Below are positions 1 to 7,430 of a stretch of 40,865 bases of DNA, in pieces. The stretch is from IMG/VR virus record IMGVR_UViG_3300042876_000193, positions 1-40,865 of that record. The stretch is one strand, 5' to 3'. The translations under genes and the position numbers were made by a program. The DNA is from a virus. The notes under the pieces are model-generated. The model did no database searches. It was not told the origin of the DNA and saw nothing but the letters and a program-made list of their open reading frames with translations. Within the stretch, counting starts at the first letter, position 1; each line of letters opens with the position of its first letter.

Positions 1-127
1 CGATGAACCGTTAAACTCTACAATGTACTGCTGTGAAACCCAATACATATTACCATTGGCAACACAGATACCCCTAAAGTTTATCGCTCCTGGTATTCCC
101 TCAAGTTTTATGACCGAGTAGTTTCCG
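1..127. repeat. terminal direct repeat, copy 1 (circular-closure overlap)
   Basis: These 127 bases are identical to the last 127 bases of the window (40739-40865). A gene reads in frame across the join, so the repeat is the overlap of a circular assembly or a physical terminal redundancy. The length 127 equals a common maximum assembler k-mer, which favours an assembly overlap over a real direct terminal repeat. Confidence 0.95.
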
Positions 128-825
128 CTTGTGGGGTCAAAGTTATTACCCACTATCTTATAAACAGATTTGAGTTTAAAAACATAAAGGTCGCCCTTAT
201 AGGAAACTATACCAGTTATCCTGTCACCGTCATCAGTATTGACCTGAAGCGTGTTATTTGTGGGCCAAGTGTTTACTGTGTCAACGTCAGACCACAACAC
301 AAGAGAACCACCACCAAGTGCAGAATAAGCACCAAACAACCTATTGTAGTGCACACACGGGTATCTAAAGGAATTGGATACTGTGGATAGTGCTGTAAAC
401 GTAGTCTGGCTTGTTGAGAGGGCCGATGGGTAACACGAAGCGTCAGAATATGACATAATAACCTTTCCGAGAAAGGTGGTGCAGTATGTCGTGTCGCCGT
501 TGTTTGTGCCATAGCCAGAGAGTGTCTGATTAGCCCCTGTGCTCGGTATCTTGTAATACGTGCTAGCAGAACCGTCATATCTCTGAACAATAATGTCAGT
601 ATATCCTATGTAGAAATACGTTCCAGGATAGTATGTGTAGGAGTAGAAGTTATTTATTTTGCCCGTAGATGACAGCGAAGCAAATCTTTCAAACCCCCTC
701 ATCTGCTCTATGGCGTCGTGATGGTTCAAACGACAGTTTAACATGGTCGAAGAGTTAGGGTAGATTAACCCGCCGTCTCCGTTATGGTATCCCTTGAATA
801 CTACGGGAAATTGTTTAAATGACAT
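1..825 (-). CDS. tail nozzle / DNA-stabilisation-like beta-propeller protein, N-terminal 275 residues (continues at 40738)
   Basis: The gene starts at an ATG at 825 with a GGAG site in front and runs off the window start. Because positions 1-127 equal 40739-40865, it continues in the same frame at 40738 and stops at 40064, giving about 499 residues. The protein is rich in beta-strand and aromatic residues and has propeller-like stretches such as VLWSDVDTVNTWP, GDRITGIVSYKGDLYVFK and GAINFRGICVANGNMYWVS. This resembles P22 gp10 or T7 gp12-type nozzle/stabilisation proteins that close the tail channel after packaging. It lies directly after the adaptor gene, as expected for such a protein. The family call rests on pattern and position; the structural role is likely and the exact family is inference. 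Confidence 0.7.
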   Translation of the reverse strand, partial: MSFKQFPVVFKGYHNGDGGLIYPNSSTMLNCRLNHHDAIEQMRGFERFASLSSTGKINNFYSYTYYPGTYFYIGYTDIIVQRYDGSASTYYKIPSTGANQTLSGYGTNNGDTTYCTTFLGKVIMSYSDASCYPSALSTSQTTFTALSTVSNSFRYPCVHYNRLFGAYSALGGGSLVLWSDVDTVNTWPTNNTLQVNTDDGDRITGIVSYKGDLYVFKLKSVYKIVGNNFDPTSGNYSVIKLEGIPGAINFRGICVANGNMYWVSQQYIVEFNGSS

Positions 826-833
826 AACGCTCC

Positions 834-1484
834 TTAATAAATGCTACCCCAGTTATTTAAACTCGTTCCGGTGTTTGTATCAAGCGGGATTTGTGAGCCG
901 TCATTGTCCATTAACATACTACGAAGCCTTGCTAGTTCGTACTGATACTTCTGGAAGAAAGAGTTATATCTCATTTCCTTTTCGTCACGAATAGTAAGGT
1001 ATGCACACGCACGATACACTATCGCCATGTGATACTGTGAGGGAAGTTCGGGTTCCGCTGTGGACATCGCCAAAGCAGACGGCTTATACGTGTACCTTAT
1101 CTCCAAGTCCTTATCAGCGTCAGGAGTGGGGTCGAGTTCTATTAACCCGTTCCATATACGATATACTCTCGGAGTTCCGCTCTGCTTGGGAACAGACCTT
1201 CCCCAACGATAATCCCCAGGGCCAACCTTCGTCATAGGAAGGCCGTTCCACGTAACTCCCCAGACCTGTAACACGTCAGGGGCGGTAGCCGATAACGCAT
1301 ACTGGTAAGTACCGGAAACTGTGGTAACAGTTCCGATATTCTGGAGAGCGTTTGTATCCTTTACTACGTCGAGATTAGCGTCATTGATAACTGCCGATAA
1401 GTCTGCACAGGTGTATAAGCCGTTAGTTGACGGCACCTGCCGCAAGAGCCGAGCCACTGACGACCCCAGTTCGCTGTAATTCAT
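834..1484 (-). CDS. head-tail adaptor (P22 gp4-like) protein
   Basis: This 216-residue protein starts at an ATG preceded by GAGGT. It begins with MNYSELGSSVARLLRQVPS, has a central beta-rich part (PRVYRIWNGLIELDPTPDADK) and ends with a helical segment (RDEKEMRYNSFFQKYQYELARL). That arrangement is typical of phage adaptor/connector proteins that sit under the portal. The position between head genes and the nozzle gene supports the call. Its first 62 bases overlap the 3' end of the upstream glycosyltransferase in another frame, so translation is probably coupled. It could alternatively be described simply as a virion structural protein. Confidence 0.65.
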   Translation of the reverse strand: MNYSELGSSVARLLRQVPSTNGLYTCADLSAVINDANLDVVKDTNALQNIGTVTTVSGTYQYALSATAPDVLQVWGVTWNGLPMTKVGPGDYRWGRSVPKQSGTPRVYRIWNGLIELDPTPDADKDLEIRYTYKPSALAMSTAEPELPSQYHMAIVYRACAYLTIRDEKEMRYNSFFQKYQYELARLRSMLMDNDGSQIPLDTNTGTSLNNWGSIY

Positions 1485-2580
1485 TTTTACCTCTCACCTT
1501 AAATGCCGACTTCACCAGAGCGTCATACCGCTTGGCTCCCTCTTCGGCTGTGTAGTTCGCTAGTACATACTCCAATGCCTTTTTTCCCAGTTGCTTTCTC
1601 TTATCTTCACTCTCTATCAAACTCGACAACTCTACAAACCACTCTTCTTCGTTACTCGCCAGAAGGAGAACGCCTTTCTCACCTATCTCCGAGAATTGTC
1701 CGCCTATGTCGCTCGCTACCGTGGGGATACCCATCATCGAGTATTCCAACCACCTGTTAGCCGACTTGGAGCGGTTAAACATATTATCGCACAACGGGGC
1801 TAGACCTATATCGAACCCCATAGACTTCAGCTTCTTCGGATACTTGTCAAGGGACACAAACCCTATTTCATTGACAAGCCCTGGCTTATCCTCGAATATC
1901 CTGTTAGGCGAATACAAGTGAAACTCTACCTGCGGATACTTGGCGATAATCCTATCTATCACGTTCTTTATGACATTTAGATCTTGTAGGTGAGCGTTCG
2001 CTCCACACCACCCTATCCGTATCTTGTCGTGGGGCTTTACCTTCACATCCTTTCCCCACCACTTTAAGTCTATGCAGTTCTCGGCAACGAATATGTTGTC
2101 GTTGTATTTCGAGTAGTATTCCTTCAGGCGGTTAGTTGATACCACCATAAAATCCGATAACTCCATCTGGTTAAGTCCGATAGTCCATAACGGACTTCCG
2201 GGGCGGTAGTTGCTGTGAGCGTGATTATATGTCGGCACGTTAAACATATAGTCGTCTATCTCCATGCCTATCTTCTTCGTTCCCTGACTACACTCACGTA
2301 TAGCCTTGATTATTCCCAAACCAGCCTGATTAAGGAAACGCTGAAACACTATCACGTCTGCGTGCTTGGCAAGGTAGTACACGTCCTCCATGATAGACTT
2401 CTCGGTCATCACGAAGTTCTGCCAGTCTCCGCAGTCCTTTGCCTTTATATCATAGTCGGGCATCATCACAGGCGTTTTCATGTGGTTGGCGAAGTTCGCC
2501 ATGCGATACATGATGATACCAGGCAACTGCGTATGAATTAAGGCAACGCTAAACTTCCCGTTGAATTTTCCTCTCTTCAT
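1423..2580 (-). CDS. glycosyltransferase, GT-B fold (GT4-like)
   Basis: This 385-residue protein starts at an ATG overlapping the stop of the preceding gene (ATGA). The N-terminal half contains a phage-typical segment (FQRFLNQAGLGIIKAIREC, GMEIDDYMFNVP). The C-terminal half has the GT4-like donor-binding region: KIRIGWCGANAHLQDL, then FDIGLAPLCDNMFNRSKSAN and RWLEYSMMGIPTVASDIGG. The SKSANRWLEYSMMGIPTVAS segment corresponds to the usual E-x7-E style nucleotide-sugar site. The last about 20 residues are low in conserved features and overlap the adaptor gene by 62 bases. It is the third of three consecutive glycosyltransferases between capsid and adaptor genes. The acceptor and sugar are unknown. 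Confidence 0.85.
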   Translation of the reverse strand: MKRGKFNGKFSVALIHTQLPGIIMYRMANFANHMKTPVMMPDYDIKAKDCGDWQNFVMTEKSIMEDVYYLAKHADVIVFQRFLNQAGLGIIKAIRECSQGTKKIGMEIDDYMFNVPTYNHAHSNYRPGSPLWTIGLNQMELSDFMVVSTNRLKEYYSKYNDNIFVAENCIDLKWWGKDVKVKPHDKIRIGWCGANAHLQDLNVIKNVIDRIIAKYPQVEFHLYSPNRIFEDKPGLVNEIGFVSLDKYPKKLKSMGFDIGLAPLCDNMFNRSKSANRWLEYSMMGIPTVASDIGGQFSEIGEKGVLLLASNEEEWFVELSSLIESEDKRKQLGKKALEYVLANYTAEEGAKRYDALVKSAFKVRGKNELQRTGVVSGSALAAGAVN

Positions 2581-3311
2581 ATCGCCACCCCCTTGTACTC
2601 TGCTTCGAGGGCTTCGTCCTGTTTAACTATCTCGTCTCTAAACTGATTAGACACCATCTTTATGTAGAAGCGGTACTGCCCAGCTAACTGCTTGTCGTCC
2701 GCTATGTGCTGGAACTTAAATCCCGCCTTCCAAGCGTCAAGAAAGAAGTGATGGTCTATGCCGTGCTTGTATTCTTCCCTGTACTTTACTGTGTCTGCTA
2801 CCTTGCGAGTATACGCCGAGAACCCGTGTCCGATGAACTGCCCGTCCACCTTCTTGAGCCTCTCTGCGTCAAATGTTGGTACTATCTTCCTTTCAAAAGG
2901 AACCAGAGCCATACCCTGTTCGCCGAGTGTCTTTTCCTGTGACTTGTAGAACGGCCAGTAGATAATGTCAGCGTCAAACTTCTTAAACGCCTTCAATGCC
3001 CACTTCGCTCTGTCGTAGTCATACACGTCATCGGAAGCGGCTACAAGGACTATCTCGCCCTTGCTCTCCGCTGTCGCTCGGTTGTACGTCTTGGCTATTC
3101 CGAGGTTTGTGTCGTTTCGGAATAACTTGACCCTTTTGTCTATCTTCGCATAATGCGACAGAACGTCCATACTATCGTCTGTCGAGCAGTCGTCTACCAC
3201 CACCAATTCAATGTTCGGTTCGGTAGACTGAAGGATAGACGAGATACTCTCCGCAATATACGACTGCTTGTTATAGTTCCCCATTATGTAACTGGCTTTA
3301 ATTTTTGCCAT
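2577..3311 (-). CDS. glycosyltransferase family 2 (GT-A fold)
   Basis: This is a 244-residue GT2 enzyme. I take the ATG at 3311 as start because AAAGGAGGG lies just upstream; a longer frame exists but would be buried in the preceding gene. The N terminus KASYIMGNYNKQSYIAESI is the usual first GT2 strand-helix. VVVDDCSTDDS and ASDDVYDYDRAKW supply the acidic motifs that bind nucleotide-sugar and metal. AKTYNRATAESKGEIVLVA precedes the second acidic motif as expected. The start overlaps the upstream glycosyltransferase by 14 bases and the stop overlaps the next gene, so the three are one translationally coupled block. Confidence 0.88.
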   Translation of the reverse strand: MAKIKASYIMGNYNKQSYIAESISSILQSTEPNIELVVVDDCSTDDSMDVLSHYAKIDKRVKLFRNDTNLGIAKTYNRATAESKGEIVLVAASDDVYDYDRAKWALKAFKKFDADIIYWPFYKSQEKTLGEQGMALVPFERKIVPTFDAERLKKVDGQFIGHGFSAYTRKVADTVKYREEYKHGIDHHFFLDAWKAGFKFQHIADDKQLAGQYRFYIKMVSNQFRDEIVKQDEALEAEYKGVAI

Positions 3312-5001
3312 AGTTCCCTCCTTTTGACAATTCGGCAAGTCCCGGTAAAAGCGATCCGTTCTCGTAGTAGAAATCATCCACCACTGGCTCAATAACGGGT
3401 TTCCTGTCGAGCATTAACTCAAGGTTCTCTTTGAACCTGTCAACCGAGCAGAAGTCCTTGTAGAAGGTTTCTATCTTCGCCCAGTCGTATGTCAAAGAAC
3501 CGTAGCCTTTCTTTAGCCGTCTGATACGCTCTATCAGTTTGTCTTTGTGGTCTACTATCGTTTCCTGTGCTATGTCGCTCATGTAGTACGGGAGATACGT
3601 GTTGTATATCTCCGCATACGGCAGAGGCGTGTTTGTTAGCACCTGGCGGTTATGAAGCATGAACTCTACCGCCGATACAGGAAGCCCATCGTGTTCCGCC
3701 AAACGAAGAAGCAGACTGCACTTCTTGATAGCGTCCTGCGTGTTGCACCAACCCATGCCTTCCACGTTATCGTGCTGACCCTTCATACCACCGAACAACA
3801 CGAACTTAATATCAGGACACGCCCTAACAACAGCACGAACCAAGTCCTGATGATACTTAATCACATACTGCGGGCCTTCTGGCATATAAATGCCCACCGT
3901 AAACTCTTCAGGAAGAGGGAACTTCTCTTTCGGTATATCCACCGGACAAGGTATCATCGGGCTTGGCTTGTCGAGGTTAAGGTTCCCAAGTTCCCACTTC
4001 GTGTACGGATACTCCGAGAGAGAGTAGTCTATCTTGTGCATTATCAGGTGTTTTGCCATATCCACCTGAAGCATAGGCCACTTTCTCCACTCCAACACGT
4101 CCGAGCCTATCCAGTGTATAGCCTTGATAGCGTTCATACCACTACCGCCAAACGCCTGTACAGTGTTTAACGAGTAGAAGCCCATCATGTAAATCATCTT
4201 GTATTCGTGAGCTTTGAAAGCAGGGTTAGGGAGATAGTCCATCCCCGTAAGCCTTGCCATCCTTTTCGCATGAAACGGTGCCCCGAAGGAACAGAAGCAC
4301 ACGTCTTTTTTGGGTATACCCAATTTTGTCTTGATATACGAAACTCTCTCTACCCAGTTCTTGCTACTGTCGTACGAGAGACCACCCGCTTTTGGCATTT
4401 CGGCGGAGTAGGTTCTCTCTGCCATAAACCTACATTTCATCCCCGATCTAACCAGACGAAGTACCCACTCCCAGTCATTGAGAGATTTACAGTCCACGTC
4501 CCACGGCTGATAACACTCTCTCTTTACAGGGAACCCACCGTCTATGTAATTGTGGGCTTCCAACTGTATCGGGTCAAACTCTTCACTACCGAACGACCCC
4601 GCTATCTCTCCGTCCTTTATAAGGTCGTATCCCCCGTATACCATACCCGCTTCGGGGTCAGCGTCAAACTCTCTCGCCCACGTGCTTATCATACCGGGGT
4701 GAGCGATGAAGTCAGAAGAAAAGAAGGATAAGTATGCTACTTCACTATCCTTGAGCATTTCCTCTGCACCTGCGTTCCTTGCCGCACACGCACCTGCGTG
4801 AGCGATGGTCTTATAGGTTATTCTGGGGTCAGTGTACCCTTCCATAACCTTAAACCCTTCTTCGTGAACGCCGTCAAAGACCACTATCAACTTCCAGTTT
4901 TCGTAGTCCTTTTGGTCAAGTATACTGTCTATTGCTCTTTTGAGGATGGTTGGTTCAGTTTTATACGATGGCATTACAAACCCAAATTTCTTTTGCGACA
5001 T
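3298..5001 (-). CDS. two-domain glycosyltransferase (GT2 domain plus GT-B-like C-terminal domain)
   Basis: The protein has 567 residues. Residues about 5-210 form a GT2 domain: FGFVMPSYKTEPTILKRAID, WKLIVVFDGVHEEG, CAARNAGAEEML and YLSFFSSDFIAHPGM. After a linker, residues about 370-470 look like the donor half of a GT-B enzyme: FTVGIYMPEGPQYVIKYHQD, VKFVLFGG-like FVLFGGMKGQHD, then CSLLLRLAEHDGLPVSAVEF and NRQVLTNTPLPYAEIY. It is therefore probably a bifunctional enzyme adding two sugars. It is the first gene after the capsid gene, from which it is separated by a long hairpin; AAAGGAGAG precedes its ATG. The substrate is not deducible from the sequence. Confidence 0.82.
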   Translation of the reverse strand: MSQKKFGFVMPSYKTEPTILKRAIDSILDQKDYENWKLIVVFDGVHEEGFKVMEGYTDPRITYKTIAHAGACAARNAGAEEMLKDSEVAYLSFFSSDFIAHPGMISTWAREFDADPEAGMVYGGYDLIKDGEIAGSFGSEEFDPIQLEAHNYIDGGFPVKRECYQPWDVDCKSLNDWEWVLRLVRSGMKCRFMAERTYSAEMPKAGGLSYDSSKNWVERVSYIKTKLGIPKKDVCFCSFGAPFHAKRMARLTGMDYLPNPAFKAHEYKMIYMMGFYSLNTVQAFGGSGMNAIKAIHWIGSDVLEWRKWPMLQVDMAKHLIMHKIDYSLSEYPYTKWELGNLNLDKPSPMIPCPVDIPKEKFPLPEEFTVGIYMPEGPQYVIKYHQDLVRAVVRACPDIKFVLFGGMKGQHDNVEGMGWCNTQDAIKKCSLLLRLAEHDGLPVSAVEFMLHNRQVLTNTPLPYAEIYNTYLPYYMSDIAQETIVDHKDKLIERIRRLKKGYGSLTYDWAKIETFYKDFCSVDRFKENLELMLDRKPVIEPVVDDFYYENGSLLPGLAELSKGGNYGKN

Positions 5002-5025
5002 TTAACACTCTCCTTTTTCATTTTA

Positions 5026-5064
5026 GGTAGGAGGAGCACAGCCCCAGGCCGTGCCCCCCCACCT
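5026..5064 (-). promoter_or_regulatory. long RNA hairpin after the capsid gene
   Basis: On the minus-strand transcript GGTGGGGGGGCACGGCC can pair with GGCTGTGCTCCTCCTACC around a TGG loop. This gives an 18-bp stem in which several pairs are G-U. The G-U pairs become mismatches on the opposite strand, so the fold is specific to the late transcript. No U-run follows, so it is more likely a 3'-end stabiliser or expression step-down element than a complete terminator. Confidence 0.6.
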
Positions 5065-5069
5065 CAACA

Positions 5070-6197
5070 CTAGAAGCTGGTGCTGAACAGGAAGTAACCT
5101 TTCTTCGGCTCAAGAACGGTAGCCGCCATAGTTACCTTTGCACCTATCGTGCTGTAAAGGTCGCCAGGGTTGCTGGTGTCGTTCGGGCCAGGCGTTTTGA
5201 CGATAACCTTAACGCCACCCTTGCCAGTGAGTTCCGAAACTGCGAAACAGCCTTTCCCGAATATAAGGGAAATGTACGCAGAGAACGGAGATACTGCACC
5301 TGCCGCTGACATGGAGCCAACGGAAAGTTTCACGGTGTTACCCGCAACAGGGAACAGAGACTGCGAGACCGCAAACTTCACGCCCGCAAACTCGCCCAGA
5401 TAGTTCTTCGCACCTTTGTCCGCTGAATTGAACTGGTTCCAACGGATGAAGTCCTCATCGCCCATGAGCGAAGCAAGGATTTCCGGAGCAACGATACCAT
5501 CAAAGAGCTGTCCATCAGCAGGCTGTGCGTTGTTTCTCCACAGCTTTGAAACTACCGCCCTGATAGTCCTTGCGGAAATCTTCAGACCCTGAAGGTAAGT
5601 AAGAGCCGCAGAAGCACCAAGAGCAGAAAGAGCCGAGAACAGAGCCGTGGTTGTCGCAGCCGCACGAGTACCATCAGCCGAGATGTAGAGGGTGGAAAGT
5701 CCGCCCTGCTGACCGTCAAGGATGTTGGAAAGTGCTACGTCCGTGGTTCCGTTCGGGTTGCTGGGGTCGATTGCTTCGAGCGATTTGCCTTCAGCAGTAC
5801 CCGTGAGCCTCCACAGGATTTCTTTGTCGACAGTGAGAGCCGCCCTGTTAGAAATCGGTTCCATCGCCGAAGTCACAACGGGGTTGATCGCAGTCATGTC
5901 AACAATGTCAGAAACCTGGTGGTAAGCGAACTTCTGTTTCAGTGTCACGCTCTTCTGTGACGCAGACAGTTCCTGTGCGGAAGGCGTAGTACCTTCTGTC
6001 ACAGTCCCCATCGTGGTAGTAAACTCCGAAATCTTGTAGAAGTAGGCTACGTTACCCATGTTAAGGGGTATCGGTCTCTTCTCGGCGAAATCGTAAAGCA
6101 CTGTCTTGGGCACAAGTTGCTCAATGAGCTTCTTGTCGTAGAACTTTCCAACCGCACCGGTAAAGTTCGTCCCGTCTGTAAATACTGTCGTTGCCAT
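5070..6197 (-). CDS. major capsid protein (N4-gp56-like, HK97 fold)
   Basis: This 375-residue protein has the N-terminal signature of N4-gp56-type capsid proteins. An early hydrophobic segment (KKLIEQLVPKTVLYDFAEKR) is followed by IPLNMGNVAYFYKISEF, VTEGTTPSAQELSASQ and the strand-rich FAYHQVSDIVDMTAINPVV. Then comes AALTVDKEILWRLTG. Later parts include PADGQLFDGIVAPEILASLM and FIRWNQFNSADKGAKNYLGE, the peripheral domain of this fold. It starts at the ATG at 6197 behind AAGGAG. It follows the scaffold gene immediately and is followed by a strong hairpin and three glycosyltransferases. It forms the shell of the virion. Confidence 0.88.
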   Translation of the reverse strand: MATTVFTDGTNFTGAVGKFYDKKLIEQLVPKTVLYDFAEKRPIPLNMGNVAYFYKISEFTTTMGTVTEGTTPSAQELSASQKSVTLKQKFAYHQVSDIVDMTAINPVVTSAMEPISNRAALTVDKEILWRLTGTAEGKSLEAIDPSNPNGTTDVALSNILDGQQGGLSTLYISADGTRAAATTTALFSALSALGASAALTYLQGLKISARTIRAVVSKLWRNNAQPADGQLFDGIVAPEILASLMGDEDFIRWNQFNSADKGAKNYLGEFAGVKFAVSQSLFPVAGNTVKLSVGSMSAAGAVSPFSAYISLIFGKGCFAVSELTGKGGVKVIVKTPGPNDTSNPGDLYSTIGAKVTMAATVLEPKKGYFLFSTSF

Positions 6198-6220
6198 ATT
6201 AGTGGTCTCCTTGTACTAAA

Positions 6221-7141
6221 TTAGGCTCGACCGTTGCTTTTAAGATACGCTTCAATTTCTGACGCAGACGCTGTTTCCAAGTTGATTTCCCCGTTTCCAA
6301 GTGCCACTTTGCCACCGCCTTCAACTACCGCTCTGTTCGCTTTTGACAACCGAGTTTCCGTCTCTTTTACAGCTTCGGCTTTTGCCTTCTGTATATAATT
6401 ATCCATGTTTTCCGCACGTACCATTTTGGCAATCTCAACATAAGGGTTCTTACCCTGCCTCACCCATACGTCTACTATATCCTTGTTGTCTTTGTTAGTC
6501 AGATACTGTGCCACTTCTTTTTTGAAGTTGGGGTCGGTCGCTAGTTCCTTGACCTTCTCCGCCGCTTCCCTAAAATCACTTCCTATCTTTCTGTTCTCAA
6601 AATCACTCGCCACTGGGTCAAGTCTTTGCATTAACCTCTGTTCTATTGCTACGGTCTGCTTTTTGACCTCTTCCGCAACCACCTTGTTAAACAGTCCCAC
6701 AGGGTCTTTCTCATACGCTTGGTTAAGTTCTTCAGCGGATTTAAAACCATGGAACTGTTCCTCCACCTTCGGGACTTCGGGTTCTTTAACTCCCGGCTTT
6801 ATCCCAAGCTCGTCCAGTTTCTTCTGCACCGCCTCGGATACCTTGACATCGAAGTCTGGGGTCTCCGCCTTTACGGGTGCTACTGGCTCGGCCTTAATCG
6901 CTTCATCATTTGAAGTGGTTTCCTGCTTAATCGCTTCACTCGGTACTTCAGCGGGCTTTGCTTCGGGAACACTCTCGGTCTTTTTAAAGACCTTCCCCGC
7001 CTTCATGTTCTCTACCGCCTCTTTTATCTGGTCGGACGAGAACGAATTGAAATTATCCTCATTTATGACACTTACTTCTGTTGCCTTCACTTCTACTGGT
7101 GCTTCCATGTTTGACACTGAACCTGCGGTTTCGTCAGCCAT
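6221..7141 (-). CDS. capsid scaffold-type protein
   Basis: I choose the ATG at 7141 (MADETAG...), preceded by CGGAGG, giving 306 residues; it overlaps the preceding gene by 8 bases. The protein is highly charged and low in aromatic residues. It has a long Glu/Lys/Pro/Ala-rich disordered first half (VPEAKPAEVPSEA, AEPVAPVKAETPDFDVK). The second half is helical (LFNKVVAEEVKKQTVAIEQR, FREAAEKVKELATDPNF) with a short, mostly helical C-terminal tail. Composition and the portal - scaffold - capsid order identify it as the assembly scaffold. No protease gene is recognisable, so it may leave the procapsid intact, as in P22 or T7. Confidence 0.75.
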   Translation of the reverse strand: MADETAGSVSNMEAPVEVKATEVSVINEDNFNSFSSDQIKEAVENMKAGKVFKKTESVPEAKPAEVPSEAIKQETTSNDEAIKAEPVAPVKAETPDFDVKVSEAVQKKLDELGIKPGVKEPEVPKVEEQFHGFKSAEELNQAYEKDPVGLFNKVVAEEVKKQTVAIEQRLMQRLDPVASDFENRKIGSDFREAAEKVKELATDPNFKKEVAQYLTNKDNKDIVDVWVRQGKNPYVEIAKMVRAENMDNYIQKAKAEAVKETETRLSKANRAVVEGGGKVALGNGEINLETASASEIEAYLKSNGRA

Positions 7142-7421
7142 TTGTTTCCTCCGTTTCGTCACTCTGTGGTTTCGCATTGCGAATATCGTTGACAAGGGCT
7201 TTCATTTTTAGAATTGCGTTTACCTCGCCCCTTCTAACATCCAATTCCTCTTTTGTCACGTTTGAGTTGAACACGCCTACCTTTAGGGCCAACTCAAGGT
7301 TGTCAAGCCATTTTAAGAACTCCTTGCACTCTTCCATCTTCAGCCACCCTGCGAGCAAGGAACCGTTTATGGTGTGCTGTGGTGCCATGTAGATTTTCTC
7401 AACTTTCTTTTTCCAGAACAT
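7134..7421 (-). CDS. small protein of unknown function between portal and scaffold
   Basis: This protein has 95 residues with an AAGGAGGATAG site before its ATG. It begins with a lysine-rich MFWKKKVEKIYMAPQ and then contains amphipathic helices (ECKEFLKWLDNLELALKV, RRGEVNAILKMKALVND). The end is acidic and polar. It overlaps the scaffold start. I do not recognise the family. The position suggests an assembly or head-accessory role, but that is inference. Confidence 0.6.
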   Translation of the reverse strand: MFWKKKVEKIYMAPQHTINGSLLAGWLKMEECKEFLKWLDNLELALKVGVFNSNVTKEELDVRRGEVNAILKMKALVNDIRNAKPQSDETEETNG

Positions 7422-7430
7422 CTATCCTCC

